From a bacterium (GTDB lineage Bacteria; Bdellovibrionota_C; UBA2361; RFPC01), in the NCBI GenBank assembly GCA_030428205.1, contig JAUIBK010000006.1:1-64000 (forward strand): a DNA stretch of 64,000 bases, read 5' to 3'. The position numbers and the translations under genes are program-made. Numbering within the stretch: position 1 is the first letter of the stretch; every line of letters begins with the position of its first letter. Below the pieces are notes generated by a model. That model ran no database searches, was not told where the DNA came from, and saw only the letters and a program-made list of their open reading frames with translations. Positions 52,456 through 60,738 of this stretch are shown piece after piece.

Positions 52456-52875
52456 ATGAAAGCTTTTCTTCAACGACTTGGTTTGCGTCGATTAAAGATC
52501 AAAGACTGTATGACAAAAGACCCAACGACATTACGGCCAACGACGCATGTGATGACTGCTCGTAGGATTATGGGAGAAGAAAATATCCGCCATTTACCAG
52601 TTGTTGATGGTAAAGAGCTCGTTGGAATTATTTCAGAACGCGATCTCGACCACTATGCGACTGTTTATAAGAATAAGGATATTGATCGTGAGGTTACCGT
52701 TGAAGAATTGTGCATCTTTGAGCCATACACGGTTGACGAGAACAAACGCTTGATAAAGGTTCTTCCTGCCATGAGGGAGAATAAATACGGCTCTATTCTC
52801 GTGACCCGAAACGGAGAGCTCAGCGGTATTCTTACTAGTATTGATATTTGTCGGGTGTTGGAGAGGGTGCTTTAG
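52456..52875 (+). CDS. CBS-domain protein
   Basis: A 139-residue protein with two CBS motifs in tandem ('IKDCMTKDPTTLRPTTHVMTARRIM' and 'VEELCIFEPYTVDENKRLIKVLPAM'), each ending in a 'GIIS/GILTS.D' strand. CBS pairs bind adenosyl ligands such as AMP or ATP. It is 14 bases after the previous gene. Role unknown; it could sense energy state. Confidence 0.85.
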   Translation: MKAFLQRLGLRRLKIKDCMTKDPTTLRPTTHVMTARRIMGEENIRHLPVVDGKELVGIISERDLDHYATVYKNKDIDREVTVEELCIFEPYTVDENKRLIKVLPAMRENKYGSILVTRNGELSGILTSIDICRVLERVL

Positions 52876-52902
52876 GTCCAAAGATTCCCCATAATGCAAG
52901 AC

Positions 52903-53035
52903 TTCCTCATCCTCATCCTGCACCTATCTCATTTTCCTTTTTCCCCTGAGCTCAATAATTTCACAGAAGAGCTCTGAACTGGCGATATATAACAGGATGA
53001 TGATGAGGAGTTAGGTGCAGGATGAGGATGAGGAA
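52903..53035. repeat. TGCACC-type long inverted repeat, copy 3
   Basis: Perfect 24-bp arms (52903-52926 and 53012-53035) built on CATCCTCATCCTGCACC, loop 85 bp. It lies between two convergent CBS genes, a position that could serve as a bidirectional terminator. Confidence 0.8.
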
Positions 53036-53061
53036 AAGGAATAAAAGGAGGGTTAAGGACG

Positions 53062-53907
53062 TTAAACCCACAACTCTAACGGCGCTTTATTTACAACCGT
53101 CCGTAAAATATCACTTCGGGTAATGATCCCAACAAGCTTTCCGCCCTCTTCCACGATAGGCATGGCACCTATACGCTCCTCGAAGAAAACGCGAGCAATA
53201 TAGCGAATTTCAGTATTTGGGCGGGCACTGAGCACATTGGTGGTCATGATTTTTTCGACACGTGAATTGGTACTTTTCTGCGAGAAGAAATCTCTGTCGG
53301 ATACAATACCAATTAAAATATCATTCTCTTTAACAACCGGAACGTGCCGAAAACGTCTATCTTGAAAGAGCTTTGAAGCTTTTCGGATCGTATCTGATTT
53401 CTGCAGTGTTTCAACGGGAGAGGTCATGATCTGGGAGGCGAGAATCGCTTTTTCCCTTGGTGGAGTTGGGGTGTCGAGTCGTTGGTACGGATTCGCGCCT
53501 GGTCCACGTGATTCAAATTCTACAGGCTCTGAAGGATCGCGTTTGATATGTAAGCTTGGTCGCACTTGTGAGATCTCTTGACGGTGAGGATCGTGCTTTT
53601 GATGGGGTGAATGTGTTTCTCGCTCACTTGGATCGTTTGAAGTTGTCTTTCCTTCAGCACCCTTTTGCAGCATGGTAGCGCCTGCCATACCTGTGGCTAC
53701 TTGAGAAGCGCCAGCTGGTGTTGCTGTTGGAGATGTTGTGAGTGAACCCTCTTCGCTGCCGCCGTCCAGAGTAAAGTCGATAGGAGTAGCAGTTGCCTCA
53801 GCTGCTCGTTCTGTTTGGAGTAATTCAACGGCCTGTTCGCGTTGGATACGGGCAAGTTCTTCAGAGTACAGACTCTGGGCACCGGTGATGTCAGAGACGT
53901 AGAACAT
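53062..53907 (-). CDS. CBS-domain protein with long disordered N-terminus
   Basis: A 281-residue protein. The first 150 residues are Ser/Thr/Ala/Gly-rich and probably disordered. A CBS pair follows at about 158-278 ('ASQIMTSPVETLQKSDTIRKASKLF', 'GIVSDRDFF', 'VEKIMTTNVLSARPNTEIRYIARVF', 'GIITRSDIL'). It faces the other CBS gene convergently. Domains are clear, partner unknown. Confidence 0.82.
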   Translation of the reverse strand: MFYVSDITGAQSLYSEELARIQREQAVELLQTERAAEATATPIDFTLDGGSEEGSLTTSPTATPAGASQVATGMAGATMLQKGAEGKTTSNDPSERETHSPHQKHDPHRQEISQVRPSLHIKRDPSEPVEFESRGPGANPYQRLDTPTPPREKAILASQIMTSPVETLQKSDTIRKASKLFQDRRFRHVPVVKENDILIGIVSDRDFFSQKSTNSRVEKIMTTNVLSARPNTEIRYIARVFFEERIGAMPIVEEGGKLVGIITRSDILRTVVNKAPLELWV

Positions 53908-53946
53908 AGAGCCTATCGTATCAAGATCAGAACAAACGAAAAAGGA

Positions 53947-54918
53947 CTAAGAAGCCTTTCTTGCTCGTACTATAGTTCGACAAGGCGCTGGGAATCCTTC
54001 AATTGTTTTTGTCTGATCTTTAGGGTCGAGAAAATCCTCAAGGCTCTCATACGGAGCAAGAGGCGTTTTTCTCTGTTCTTCCATTGTTACAACACTGGTT
54101 GTAATCTCATCAATTTCTCGAAAGCCCGCTTTGTGGAGCCAGACTTTTAGGCAGGAAACGGTGGGCACATACCAGACATTTCGCATCTTAGCGTATCTAT
54201 CAGGAACACAGAGGGCGTGCGGTTCTTCTCCTGGAATAACCAGTGTTTCCAGAAAGAGCTCCCCCTTTTTCTTGAGGCAATCATACAACATTCGACATGT
54301 CGTATACGGATCTCTGCGGTGATAAATCACTCCAAGGCAAAGTGCTACATGGAAGAATTCGGGAAAAATTTCAAGGTGCTCGACGCCAAGTGGTTCATAG
54401 CACACACGTGGATCGGGGAAGAGGCGTGAGAGGAAGTCGAACTGGTAGTAACACCGGCTACTTGGATCGAGACCAAGCAGTAGCTGAGGGTTTTGATCAA
54501 GCATACGGTACATGTAGTAACCGTTGTTACATCCTATGTCTGCGATAAGTTTGTTCGTAAGTGGTGGAAGAGCATCTACAAAGCGATCCCACTTCAGGTC
54601 GCTCCTCCATTCAGCATCAATTTCAACCCCGAGAAGATTAAAGGGGCCTTTTCGCCAAGGAAGGAGCCCTTGGACTATTTCACATGTTTGATCTCGGTAT
54701 TGATCTTCGAGCTGCTTGGAGCCACGAATGGAGACGACTGAGTTGTTTGTCAAGGTAAGTCCCGTGAGCTCGTCAAATGGAAATGACTCTATGAGGGCGT
54801 TGTGTTTGTCCCAGTGGTTAATCTTCAAAAGCGAGGTAAACTGCTGCTCACGAAGCTTTTGGAAGGTGTGGTAGTCGAACTGCTCCGCCCACGGAGCGAG
54901 CATGCTTTTAGGTGTCAT
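53947..54918 (-). CDS. cmoB: tRNA uridine-34 carboxymethyltransferase CmoB
   Basis: A 323-residue SAM-fold enzyme that transfers the carboxymethyl group of carboxy-SAM to ho5U34 of tRNAs, giving cmo5U. Motifs: 'LPWRKGPFNLLGVEIDAEWRSDLKWDR', 'IADIGCNNGYYMYRML', 'VALCLGVIYHRRDP' and the CmoB-type 'RYAKMRNVWYVPT'. Length is normal. It is divergent from cmoA. tRNA-Ser(TGA) at 42990 is a likely substrate. Confidence 0.93.
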   Translation of the reverse strand: MTPKSMLAPWAEQFDYHTFQKLREQQFTSLLKINHWDKHNALIESFPFDELTGLTLTNNSVVSIRGSKQLEDQYRDQTCEIVQGLLPWRKGPFNLLGVEIDAEWRSDLKWDRFVDALPPLTNKLIADIGCNNGYYMYRMLDQNPQLLLGLDPSSRCYYQFDFLSRLFPDPRVCYEPLGVEHLEIFPEFFHVALCLGVIYHRRDPYTTCRMLYDCLKKKGELFLETLVIPGEEPHALCVPDRYAKMRNVWYVPTVSCLKVWLHKAGFREIDEITTSVVTMEEQRKTPLAPYESLEDFLDPKDQTKTIEGFPAPCRTIVRARKAS

Positions 54919-55244
54919 ATCAGATAGTTATAGGTACGATGTTTAGCTCTTGATAGACGAGAGTAGCAGATATTTGGTTGTAGTCCAAAAGTTCCAAGGC
55001 GTCCTCGGGGACGCCGAACGGGAAGTATGCTGCGCTAGCAGTGTATTTCCCTGGGGAAAACAAATATACCCCGTGAAAAGAAGCGCCAAAATCGATCAGA
55101 TTTTGACCCAGGAGTATGACAAACCTACGTTCACGGGGTATATACTCACCTGCCCTCCCATTTCTTTTGAATTTTTTTCAGTGGTTGTAACCACTCAAAA
55201 AAATTGAAAAGAAATGGCAACGACTTTGAGACAAGAGCTAGCCT
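54919..55244. other. cmoA/cmoB divergent intergenic region with four hairpins
   Basis: The 326-base gap has no gene. It holds GGCGTCC/GGACGCC (54998-55015), a long stem ATATACCCCGTGAA/TTCACGGGGTATAT (55064-55077 and 55130-55143) enclosing CAAAAT/ATTTTG (55087-55105), and a 60-bp palindrome (55158-55217). A divergent promoter region with this much structure is unusual. Confidence 0.55.
55158..55217. repeat. CCATTT...AAATGG long palindrome, copy 1
   Basis: A CCATTTCTTTTGAA-rich left arm and a GAAAAGAAATGG right arm with an inner CAGTGGTT/AACCACT stem. The sequence style matches the palindrome at 63708-63764. Confidence 0.7.
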
Positions 55245-55997
55245 ATGACTCCCCCAGAAATATCACTCCTTGATACCGCACGACGTGACCGGATCTATAC
55301 ATTGGCCGAAGCCCGCAGCTTTGCCTTTGGTGACGAGGTGGCTGAAGTCTTTGATGATATGATCTCGCGCTCGGTGCCGTGTTACCTTGAGTCTCAATTG
55401 CTCATTAGTTCATTGGCTTCTCAGTACTATAAGCCTGGGACAACGGTGTACGATCTTGGATGTTCCACAGGAACAAGTGTTGCGCTTGTGGCAAAACGAC
55501 TCCGTGAGCTTTCACCTCAGATTGTTGGTGTTGATAGCTCGGGCCCAATGCTTCAAAAAGCAGAGAAGAAATTAACTGCACTAGAGGTTGCTGGGTTTAT
55601 TCGTTTAGAGCAAAAGTCTATTGAAGAAGTTGACTTTAACGCCTCTTCGCTTGTTCTCTTAAATTATACCTTGCAATTTCTCGATCTTGTTGCCAGAGAA
55701 GAGCTCTTAAAGCGAATTTACGCTTCGCTTGTTCCAGGCGGAGCACTTTTTCTCTCAGAGAAAACACGCTGTCTTGACGAGCAAGAAGGCGAAATCGTTC
55801 GGGTCTTACACGAAGACTTCAAACGCCAGCACGGTTATAGTGATAGTGAGATTGCTAAAAAACGAGAGTCGCTTAAGGGAGTGCTCGTTCCGCTGACACC
55901 GGAACAAAACGAAGCGCTCTTGCATAAAGCAGGCTTTGAGCGTGTCGTGCGTGTGATGCAAGGGTATGGCTTTATCTCTTGGGTTGCTATTGCTTGA
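55245..55997 (+). CDS. cmoA: Carboxy-SAM synthase CmoA
   Basis: A 250-residue SAM-dependent enzyme that makes carboxy-S-adenosylmethionine from SAM and prephenate for CmoB. The signature 'FGDEVAEVFDDMISRSVPCY' (about 28-47) is diagnostic, followed by motif I 'VYDLGCSTGTSVALVAKRL' and 'SSLVLLNYTLQFL'. Length is typical. Divergent from cmoB. Confidence 0.93.
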   Translation: MTPPEISLLDTARRDRIYTLAEARSFAFGDEVAEVFDDMISRSVPCYLESQLLISSLASQYYKPGTTVYDLGCSTGTSVALVAKRLRELSPQIVGVDSSGPMLQKAEKKLTALEVAGFIRLEQKSIEEVDFNASSLVLLNYTLQFLDLVAREELLKRIYASLVPGGALFLSEKTRCLDEQEGEIVRVLHEDFKRQHGYSDSEIAKKRESLKGVLVPLTPEQNEALLHKAGFERVVRVMQGYGFISWVAIA

Positions 55998-56041
55998 TCT
56001 TTTCTGGCTTGCCTAAGACCTTTAGATAGACCTTGGAAGGG

Positions 56042-56118
56042 TTTTAACCGCAGAGACGCAAAGCCGCAAAGATCATTGTGCAAATTTCTCTTTGCGCCTT
56101 TGCGTCTCTGCGGTTAAA
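56042..56118. repeat. AACCGCAGAGACGC-type palindrome
   Basis: Left arm 56042-56072 and right arm 56088-56118 are nearly perfect complements made of CGCARAG-type units. AAAA/TTTT flanks could make it a terminator for cmoA. Palindromes of this kind occur in many environmental genomes. Confidence 0.7.
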
Positions 56119-56173
56119 AATTTATCTTAGAAAACACAGCGCAAATGCTCAAATAGATGAGATAATAGAGAGT

Positions 56174-56386
56174 ATGAGCACAAAGAAACTGTCTGTGACT
56201 GTGGTTCCGCTTCAGCAAGAGCAAGCACCCCTCTCTCATCAAGATATGACTCCGCAAGAGAGAATTAGGCTTGCATTGAAGCTTACATCAGCCGCTTGGG
56301 CGATAAGGAGAGCAAGAGGAGAACGAATCCCTGACAGAATGGAGAAAGTTGTTAAGGTTAGAGACCTTAAAGACAACCGAGGATAG
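56174..56386 (+). CDS. Small basic protein, function unknown
   Basis: A 70-residue protein with ATG at 56174, preceded by AGAG; the frame extends upstream through the palindrome, which I exclude. The sequence ('VVPLQQEQAPLSHQDMTPQERIRLALKLTSAAW...') has a helical middle and a basic C-terminus (RRARGER...MEKVVKVRDLKDNRG). It ends next to the convergent cytochrome gene. Not recognised; plausible but unproven. Confidence 0.45.
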   Translation: MSTKKLSVTVVPLQQEQAPLSHQDMTPQERIRLALKLTSAAWAIRRARGERIPDRMEKVVKVRDLKDNRG

Positions 56387-57088
56387 CTACTCCAGCAGCG
56401 GACTTCGCCCAATCTGTAAGTATGCTGTTAGGTCAGCCAAATCCTGATCCGGAAAAACATCTTCTGTGAAAGACATAGGAGAAGGGGAGATTGCTTGTCG
56501 AAGGAGTGGCATTGTTGGACGATAGCGCTTTTCATGGCAGTCGAGACAGGTATTTTGAAAGATGACTTCCCCAACGAACGCATTGGCTGTTGTCTGAGAA
56601 GGAATTTCAAAGACCTCTTTTCCTAATGGTGTCACGTCTCCATTTGCGAAAAAGTAAGTGTCTTGAGGATTTTCATCAGAGCCACCACTGCCGTCTTCTG
56701 GGTCTTGGCCTTGTTCGGGATCTTCGTTGTTTTGCAATCCTTCGCATACAGGGGTGGCAGCATTCGAGAGGTTTTTAAAGGACTTTTGCTTTTTGCCGAA
56801 CTTTTTCTTGAGTATCGCGTCGTTTGCTTGTTTTGCTTTCTTCTTTTTCTTTCGAAATCTCGTAACAAGATCGTCATAGGGAATAAATACGATAGAATTA
56901 TTTTTTTTGATCTTCTTTTTTCCCGCGACCTCTTCTAAGCACCAGGCTATCCAGGTGTCACTTCCGATTTGTACCTCGATTTCGGTCAGATCCCCTTCCT
57001 CAACTGCAGTTTTTGCACCCATCAAGACAAGAGCTATGGAGCAGAAGATGCTAAAGAGAAGCAACCGGTGTAAGCAAGAGTGTTTCAT
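56387..57088 (-). CDS. Secreted c-type cytochrome-like protein with one CxxCH
   Basis: A 233-residue protein with a signal peptide (about 1-24). A Lys-rich stretch (about 80-110) and an acidic Gln/Asp/Gly linker ('NNEDPEQGQDPEDGSGG') precede a haem motif CLDCH (about residue 184) in 'VIFQNTCLDCHEKRYRP'. A Met near the C-terminus could be the sixth ligand. It would be a substrate of the CcmABCDEF system. Last gene of the DUF1800-DUF1501 operon. The N-terminal part resembles that of the DUF1800 protein. Confidence 0.75.
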   Translation of the reverse strand: MKHSCLHRLLLFSIFCSIALVLMGAKTAVEEGDLTEIEVQIGSDTWIAWCLEEVAGKKKIKKNNSIVFIPYDDLVTRFRKKKKKAKQANDAILKKKFGKKQKSFKNLSNAATPVCEGLQNNEDPEQGQDPEDGSGGSDENPQDTYFFANGDVTPLGKEVFEIPSQTTANAFVGEVIFQNTCLDCHEKRYRPTMPLLRQAISPSPMSFTEDVFPDQDLADLTAYLQIGRSPLLE

Positions 57089-57097
57089 TTCAGAACT

Positions 57098-58357
57098 CTA
57101 AAGGAACAGACTTAAGTTCGTTGTATCGTATCCGCTGTCTTGAATGACAGGAGCAGCAGAATAGCCCATGGCAGCAATAACCTGTGCAATCACATTTCTC
57201 GTATCAACTGCGGGGCTTGTGAGGTATGAACCTGAAGTGCTCGCGATCTTTTGATTTGTTGGGGCAGCAGTGACCTGTCGACCATTGACTCTTCCACCCA
57301 TGATTGCCATAGGATGAATATGTCCGTGGTCGTCCCCTTGCGATGAGTTTTCAAATGTGCGCGCGAACTCGCTTGTGACTAAGATGATAGTACGATCCCA
57401 AAGCCCGAGTGCTTTGTTCACTTCCGCAAGATAGCGTACTCCTTGGTTCACGTTTGCGAGATTTCCAGGGAGTGAGTTTCGTTGATTAGAGTGCGTGTCG
57501 AACCCTCCATGCTCAAGGTAGAAGGCCTGTGTGCCAAGAACGTTATTGGCCATAGTGAGCTTTGCTGCATCACGGTAATCATTATTTGGTGGATTCACAC
57601 CAACATTTGGAGGATCAGCTTGAGTGGCGTCCTGAATAGCTTCTGCAGCTGCTTCCATATTGGAGATAGAAGTGCTTACAGCGGCCTGTGAGGAGGCACT
57701 TGAAGCGCTCGTTCCGTTATTGAAAGCTGTACGTTGCATATTCAGCCACGTCGTTTCATCAGTACTGTAGAGAAAGCTGGAACCATTTAAGCTAGAGAGG
57801 CTTTCTAGCGCTCTCGTTCCAGGGCATCCTCCTTGAACAATTGGATCTGAACCAGCAAGTGATACAGCAGCATAAAAACCGCTCATCTGACATGAGAGCG
57901 TATTCATCCATCCGGCAGTAACGGCTCCCATAGGATTCCCTGATGCTTTCATCCACATCTGTGCTGCGGTGCTGTGAGAGCGGCTAAAGATGTCATTCGG
58001 AAACCCTACTTCGTTGATGAGCGCAAGGTCGCCGTCATCAAAGAGTTGTTTGAAATATGAAAGTGATGGGTGAAAGCCTTGTTCTGCATTAAAGGGAAGA
58101 GACTCCGCTTCACTCAGTGAGATAATAGGATTCTTGTCTCTCCAGGCTGAGTGATAAATGGGGTACATATTGTATGTTGCACCACCACCAAGGTTAATGA
58201 CGTAAAGGAGCGCATCATTAACCGCAGCTCTTTGAGTTGGTGCAGCAAGAACTTGTGATGAGAATCCAGGGAGAAATCCCTTATGGATGGCAGCGCCACA
58301 TGTCCCATAGGTAAGATACTTAAGAAAGTTACGACGACTAACTTTTTTTCTACACAT
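57098..58357 (-). CDS. DUF1501 protein with Tat signal
   Basis: A 419-residue DUF1501 (sulfatase-like superfamily) protein. It begins with a twin-arginine signal 'SRRNFLKYLTYG', and features include 'FHPSLSYFKQLFDDGDLALINEVG', 'GGFDTHSNQRN' and 'GLWDRTIILVTSEFARTFENSSQGDDHGH'. This DxHxxHG-type ending is typical. DUF1501/DUF1800 pairs are common in Planctomycetes, Bacteroidota and proteobacteria; the reaction is not known. Exported folded by Tat, so a cofactor is likely. Confidence 0.88.
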   Translation of the reverse strand: MCRKKVSRRNFLKYLTYGTCGAAIHKGFLPGFSSQVLAAPTQRAAVNDALLYVINLGGGATYNMYPIYHSAWRDKNPIISLSEAESLPFNAEQGFHPSLSYFKQLFDDGDLALINEVGFPNDIFSRSHSTAAQMWMKASGNPMGAVTAGWMNTLSCQMSGFYAAVSLAGSDPIVQGGCPGTRALESLSSLNGSSFLYSTDETTWLNMQRTAFNNGTSASSASSQAAVSTSISNMEAAAEAIQDATQADPPNVGVNPPNNDYRDAAKLTMANNVLGTQAFYLEHGGFDTHSNQRNSLPGNLANVNQGVRYLAEVNKALGLWDRTIILVTSEFARTFENSSQGDDHGHIHPMAIMGGRVNGRQVTAAPTNQKIASTSGSYLTSPAVDTRNVIAQVIAAMGYSAAPVIQDSGYDTTNLSLFL

Positions 58358-58390
58358 TTCTATAAAACTCCTTTAAAACCCAAACCCAGA

Positions 58391-60424
58391 TTATTTTAAT
58401 TGATAGTCCACTGTTGTTGCGAGAAGTACGAGAAGTCCTCGTATTTTATTTCTCATGAGATGGTGAGGTGCATCCGGTGCCGGATCGAAAGCCTCTCGCT
58501 TAGCAAATTTCTCTCCTGGTGTACATCCGAACTCGTCGGGTTCGCCACCATTACAAGTTTCCCAGTTGTAGTTAAGATATTCTACAAGGAGATCTCTCTG
58601 AGAATTGTTATCACGTACTCCCATTCGTTCTGTGAGGCTATCCACTAAAGCTTCGGCCGGAAGTGCACCTGGATCAAGGTCGGCGACAAACTCATCGTAG
58701 AAAGAATATTCGTACACTTCGTGTGGAAGCGTATGAATAATTGAGATAAACGCGTTACGTCGAGGTACAACAAATGGCTCTGTTGCAAGCTCTGGAATGA
58801 GCCAACCAAAAATTCTACCTGCGGGATTATTGCCAGGTTGACCAAGATGTTGACCGATAGCATTAATGCGATCTCTCACATTTCGGTGACTAAAGCGGTA
58901 GTTCGTAGAGCGTAAGAATCCAATAATGAGATCTATAGGGCTCTTAATGAGTGTCTTTTGGTTTGATGGTAGATACTGTTCCGTCGCTTGCATTAACGTG
59001 CGGATAGCGTTCTCAAGATCACCTCCATCGGCTTGAATCATATCAGCAATAAACTGGATAGATGCTTCGTTTGGATTAGGATGCAAGAAGTGAGTGATGA
59101 GCTCTTCAGCCATATGAAAGTATGTTTCAGGGTGACTCAAGATAGCATCTGCGAGATCAGCCCCATCTTCAATCGTCTGCTGGAATGGTGTTCCTAGGAA
59201 AATTGTTTTTGGTCCAGAGATGTGTGCAGCTGGAATAAGAGCTGGAGACTCGATGGTGACGTACTGCATATCACCCTCATCGTCTGGACCAATAGGAATC
59301 CCTTGCTGGTTATAACCTCTTCCCGAGAGGGAAAGTGCCGCACTCGCAATGTCGAATGGGCCGTAGTTCGGAGTACCTGCAAAGTTTTCAGGGCTCATCG
59401 TCGTAAGTTCGAGAACTTCACGAGCATAATCTTCATTTGGTGCTTGTAGTGGATTGAAGACTGAGTTTTCACCAAGGTTAAGGTTATGAAAACCAACGAG
59501 TCCATCCATCTGTTGATTTCTTACAAACCAAGCATAATCTAAATTCTTTGCAAAATCTTGAAGGAAGATGAAGTGATCGCGTGCGAAGTGCCTGCGGTAC
59601 GTTGGAAGTGTGTCGATCTGAGCTGCCGAACGTTCACTGTGGATGAATGTCATGAATTTATAGAAGAATGGATTAGGACCGTGCATAAAGGCGTGGTACC
59701 AAGATTCCACAAGCCCACTCATATCGAAGTCACGAGGGTTCAGGGGATTACACTCGCGGTTGTCATCATTGGGATCGTCGTCGTAGAGCAGCTCTTCGGA
59801 CTGAAGGTAACGATCGCACTGAATATCAAGCATATCTGCATCAAGTTGAGGGCTATTGACCCAGGTCAGAAGCTTATTCACAGTTCCTTGAAGGCCAAGA
59901 GCTACGGCTTGTTCGAGCTCTTCTTTTGAAGCCCCAAAAGCAAAACGAGAGTAAAGAATCTCAGCCTCACGCATTCCAAAGTTGCCTGAATATGTACCAA
60001 AGTTAAGGAGGGTCGGTGGAGTATCGTCATCCTCGCCATTCTCTGGATCATCGCCATTGAGAAGTTCGGCACAGATTGGAGCACCTAACTTCTTTCTTTT
60101 CTTGTTGGCTTTCTTTTTCTTCTTTAGTTTTTTGAGATTACCACTACGCTGTTTAATCTTCTTCGTGATAGTTTTAATCTGCTTCTGAATTGGACGAACT
60201 TGAAGATTTCCCTTTCTTGTCCTCTTCTGCACAACTTCGCCAGCGTGACAGTACGCTTTGAGGGTCACAACCTTCCCACTCTTCTTCGTATACGAGATTT
60301 CAATCTCTTGAACAGAATCAGTCGCATTCTTCCAGCCATTTTTGGCAGCTAGAGCCGGAGTAGTGAAGGCAAAGAATGAAATGGAAAAAACAAGGAGGAG
60401 AGACGAGACAACACGGAAATGCAT
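58391..60424 (-). CDS. DUF1800 protein with Lys-rich secreted N-terminus
   Basis: A 677-residue exported protein with a signal peptide (about 1-26). A Lys-rich stretch follows (about 80-112, many KK pairs), then 'GAPICAELLNGDDPENGEDDDTP', then DUF1800 from about residue 145 ('REAEILYSRFAFGASKEELEQAVALG'). Conserved DUF1800 pieces include 'NPLNPRDFDMSGLVESWYHAFMHGPNPF', 'ARDHFIFLQDFAKNLDYAWFVRNQQMDG' and 'EDYAREVLELTTMSP'. It is first in a three-gene operon. Enzymatic role unknown. Confidence 0.88.
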   Translation of the reverse strand: MHFRVVSSLLLVFSISFFAFTTPALAAKNGWKNATDSVQEIEISYTKKSGKVVTLKAYCHAGEVVQKRTRKGNLQVRPIQKQIKTITKKIKQRSGNLKKLKKKKKANKKRKKLGAPICAELLNGDDPENGEDDDTPPTLLNFGTYSGNFGMREAEILYSRFAFGASKEELEQAVALGLQGTVNKLLTWVNSPQLDADMLDIQCDRYLQSEELLYDDDPNDDNRECNPLNPRDFDMSGLVESWYHAFMHGPNPFFYKFMTFIHSERSAAQIDTLPTYRRHFARDHFIFLQDFAKNLDYAWFVRNQQMDGLVGFHNLNLGENSVFNPLQAPNEDYAREVLELTTMSPENFAGTPNYGPFDIASAALSLSGRGYNQQGIPIGPDDEGDMQYVTIESPALIPAAHISGPKTIFLGTPFQQTIEDGADLADAILSHPETYFHMAEELITHFLHPNPNEASIQFIADMIQADGGDLENAIRTLMQATEQYLPSNQKTLIKSPIDLIIGFLRSTNYRFSHRNVRDRINAIGQHLGQPGNNPAGRIFGWLIPELATEPFVVPRRNAFISIIHTLPHEVYEYSFYDEFVADLDPGALPAEALVDSLTERMGVRDNNSQRDLLVEYLNYNWETCNGGEPDEFGCTPGEKFAKREAFDPAPDAPHHLMRNKIRGLLVLLATTVDYQLK

Positions 60425-60738
60425 GGTTTTACGACACCTTTAACAAAAAAACCTCTTCAACGTTTCTCCCCAAATGAGAAAAGCTGATAAATAAACCTGT
60501 TTTTCTAACCCGCAACAATTACTTGAGTGAAAAGCAAGAAGCGATCCAATATGCTCTGTCCTTTGATAGGTAACCAGAAATTCCTATCATTCTAAGGGAG
60601 TTAACCGAGTGCTCTGTAGCAACCTGAAGTTTGTTTTGGGTGCCACGACTTTAAGACTCTGGGAACTACAGTTAGTCTTGGATATGAAAAGAGTGCAGGG
60701 TGAACCTGGAAAATTAGGTTTGAGAATTTTTGCGAGGC
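60425..60738. other. Intergenic, no supported gene
   Basis: 314 bases upstream of the DUF1800 operon and downstream of the TPR gene. I see no gene and no strong hairpin; the promoter of the operon should lie here. Confidence 0.35.
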
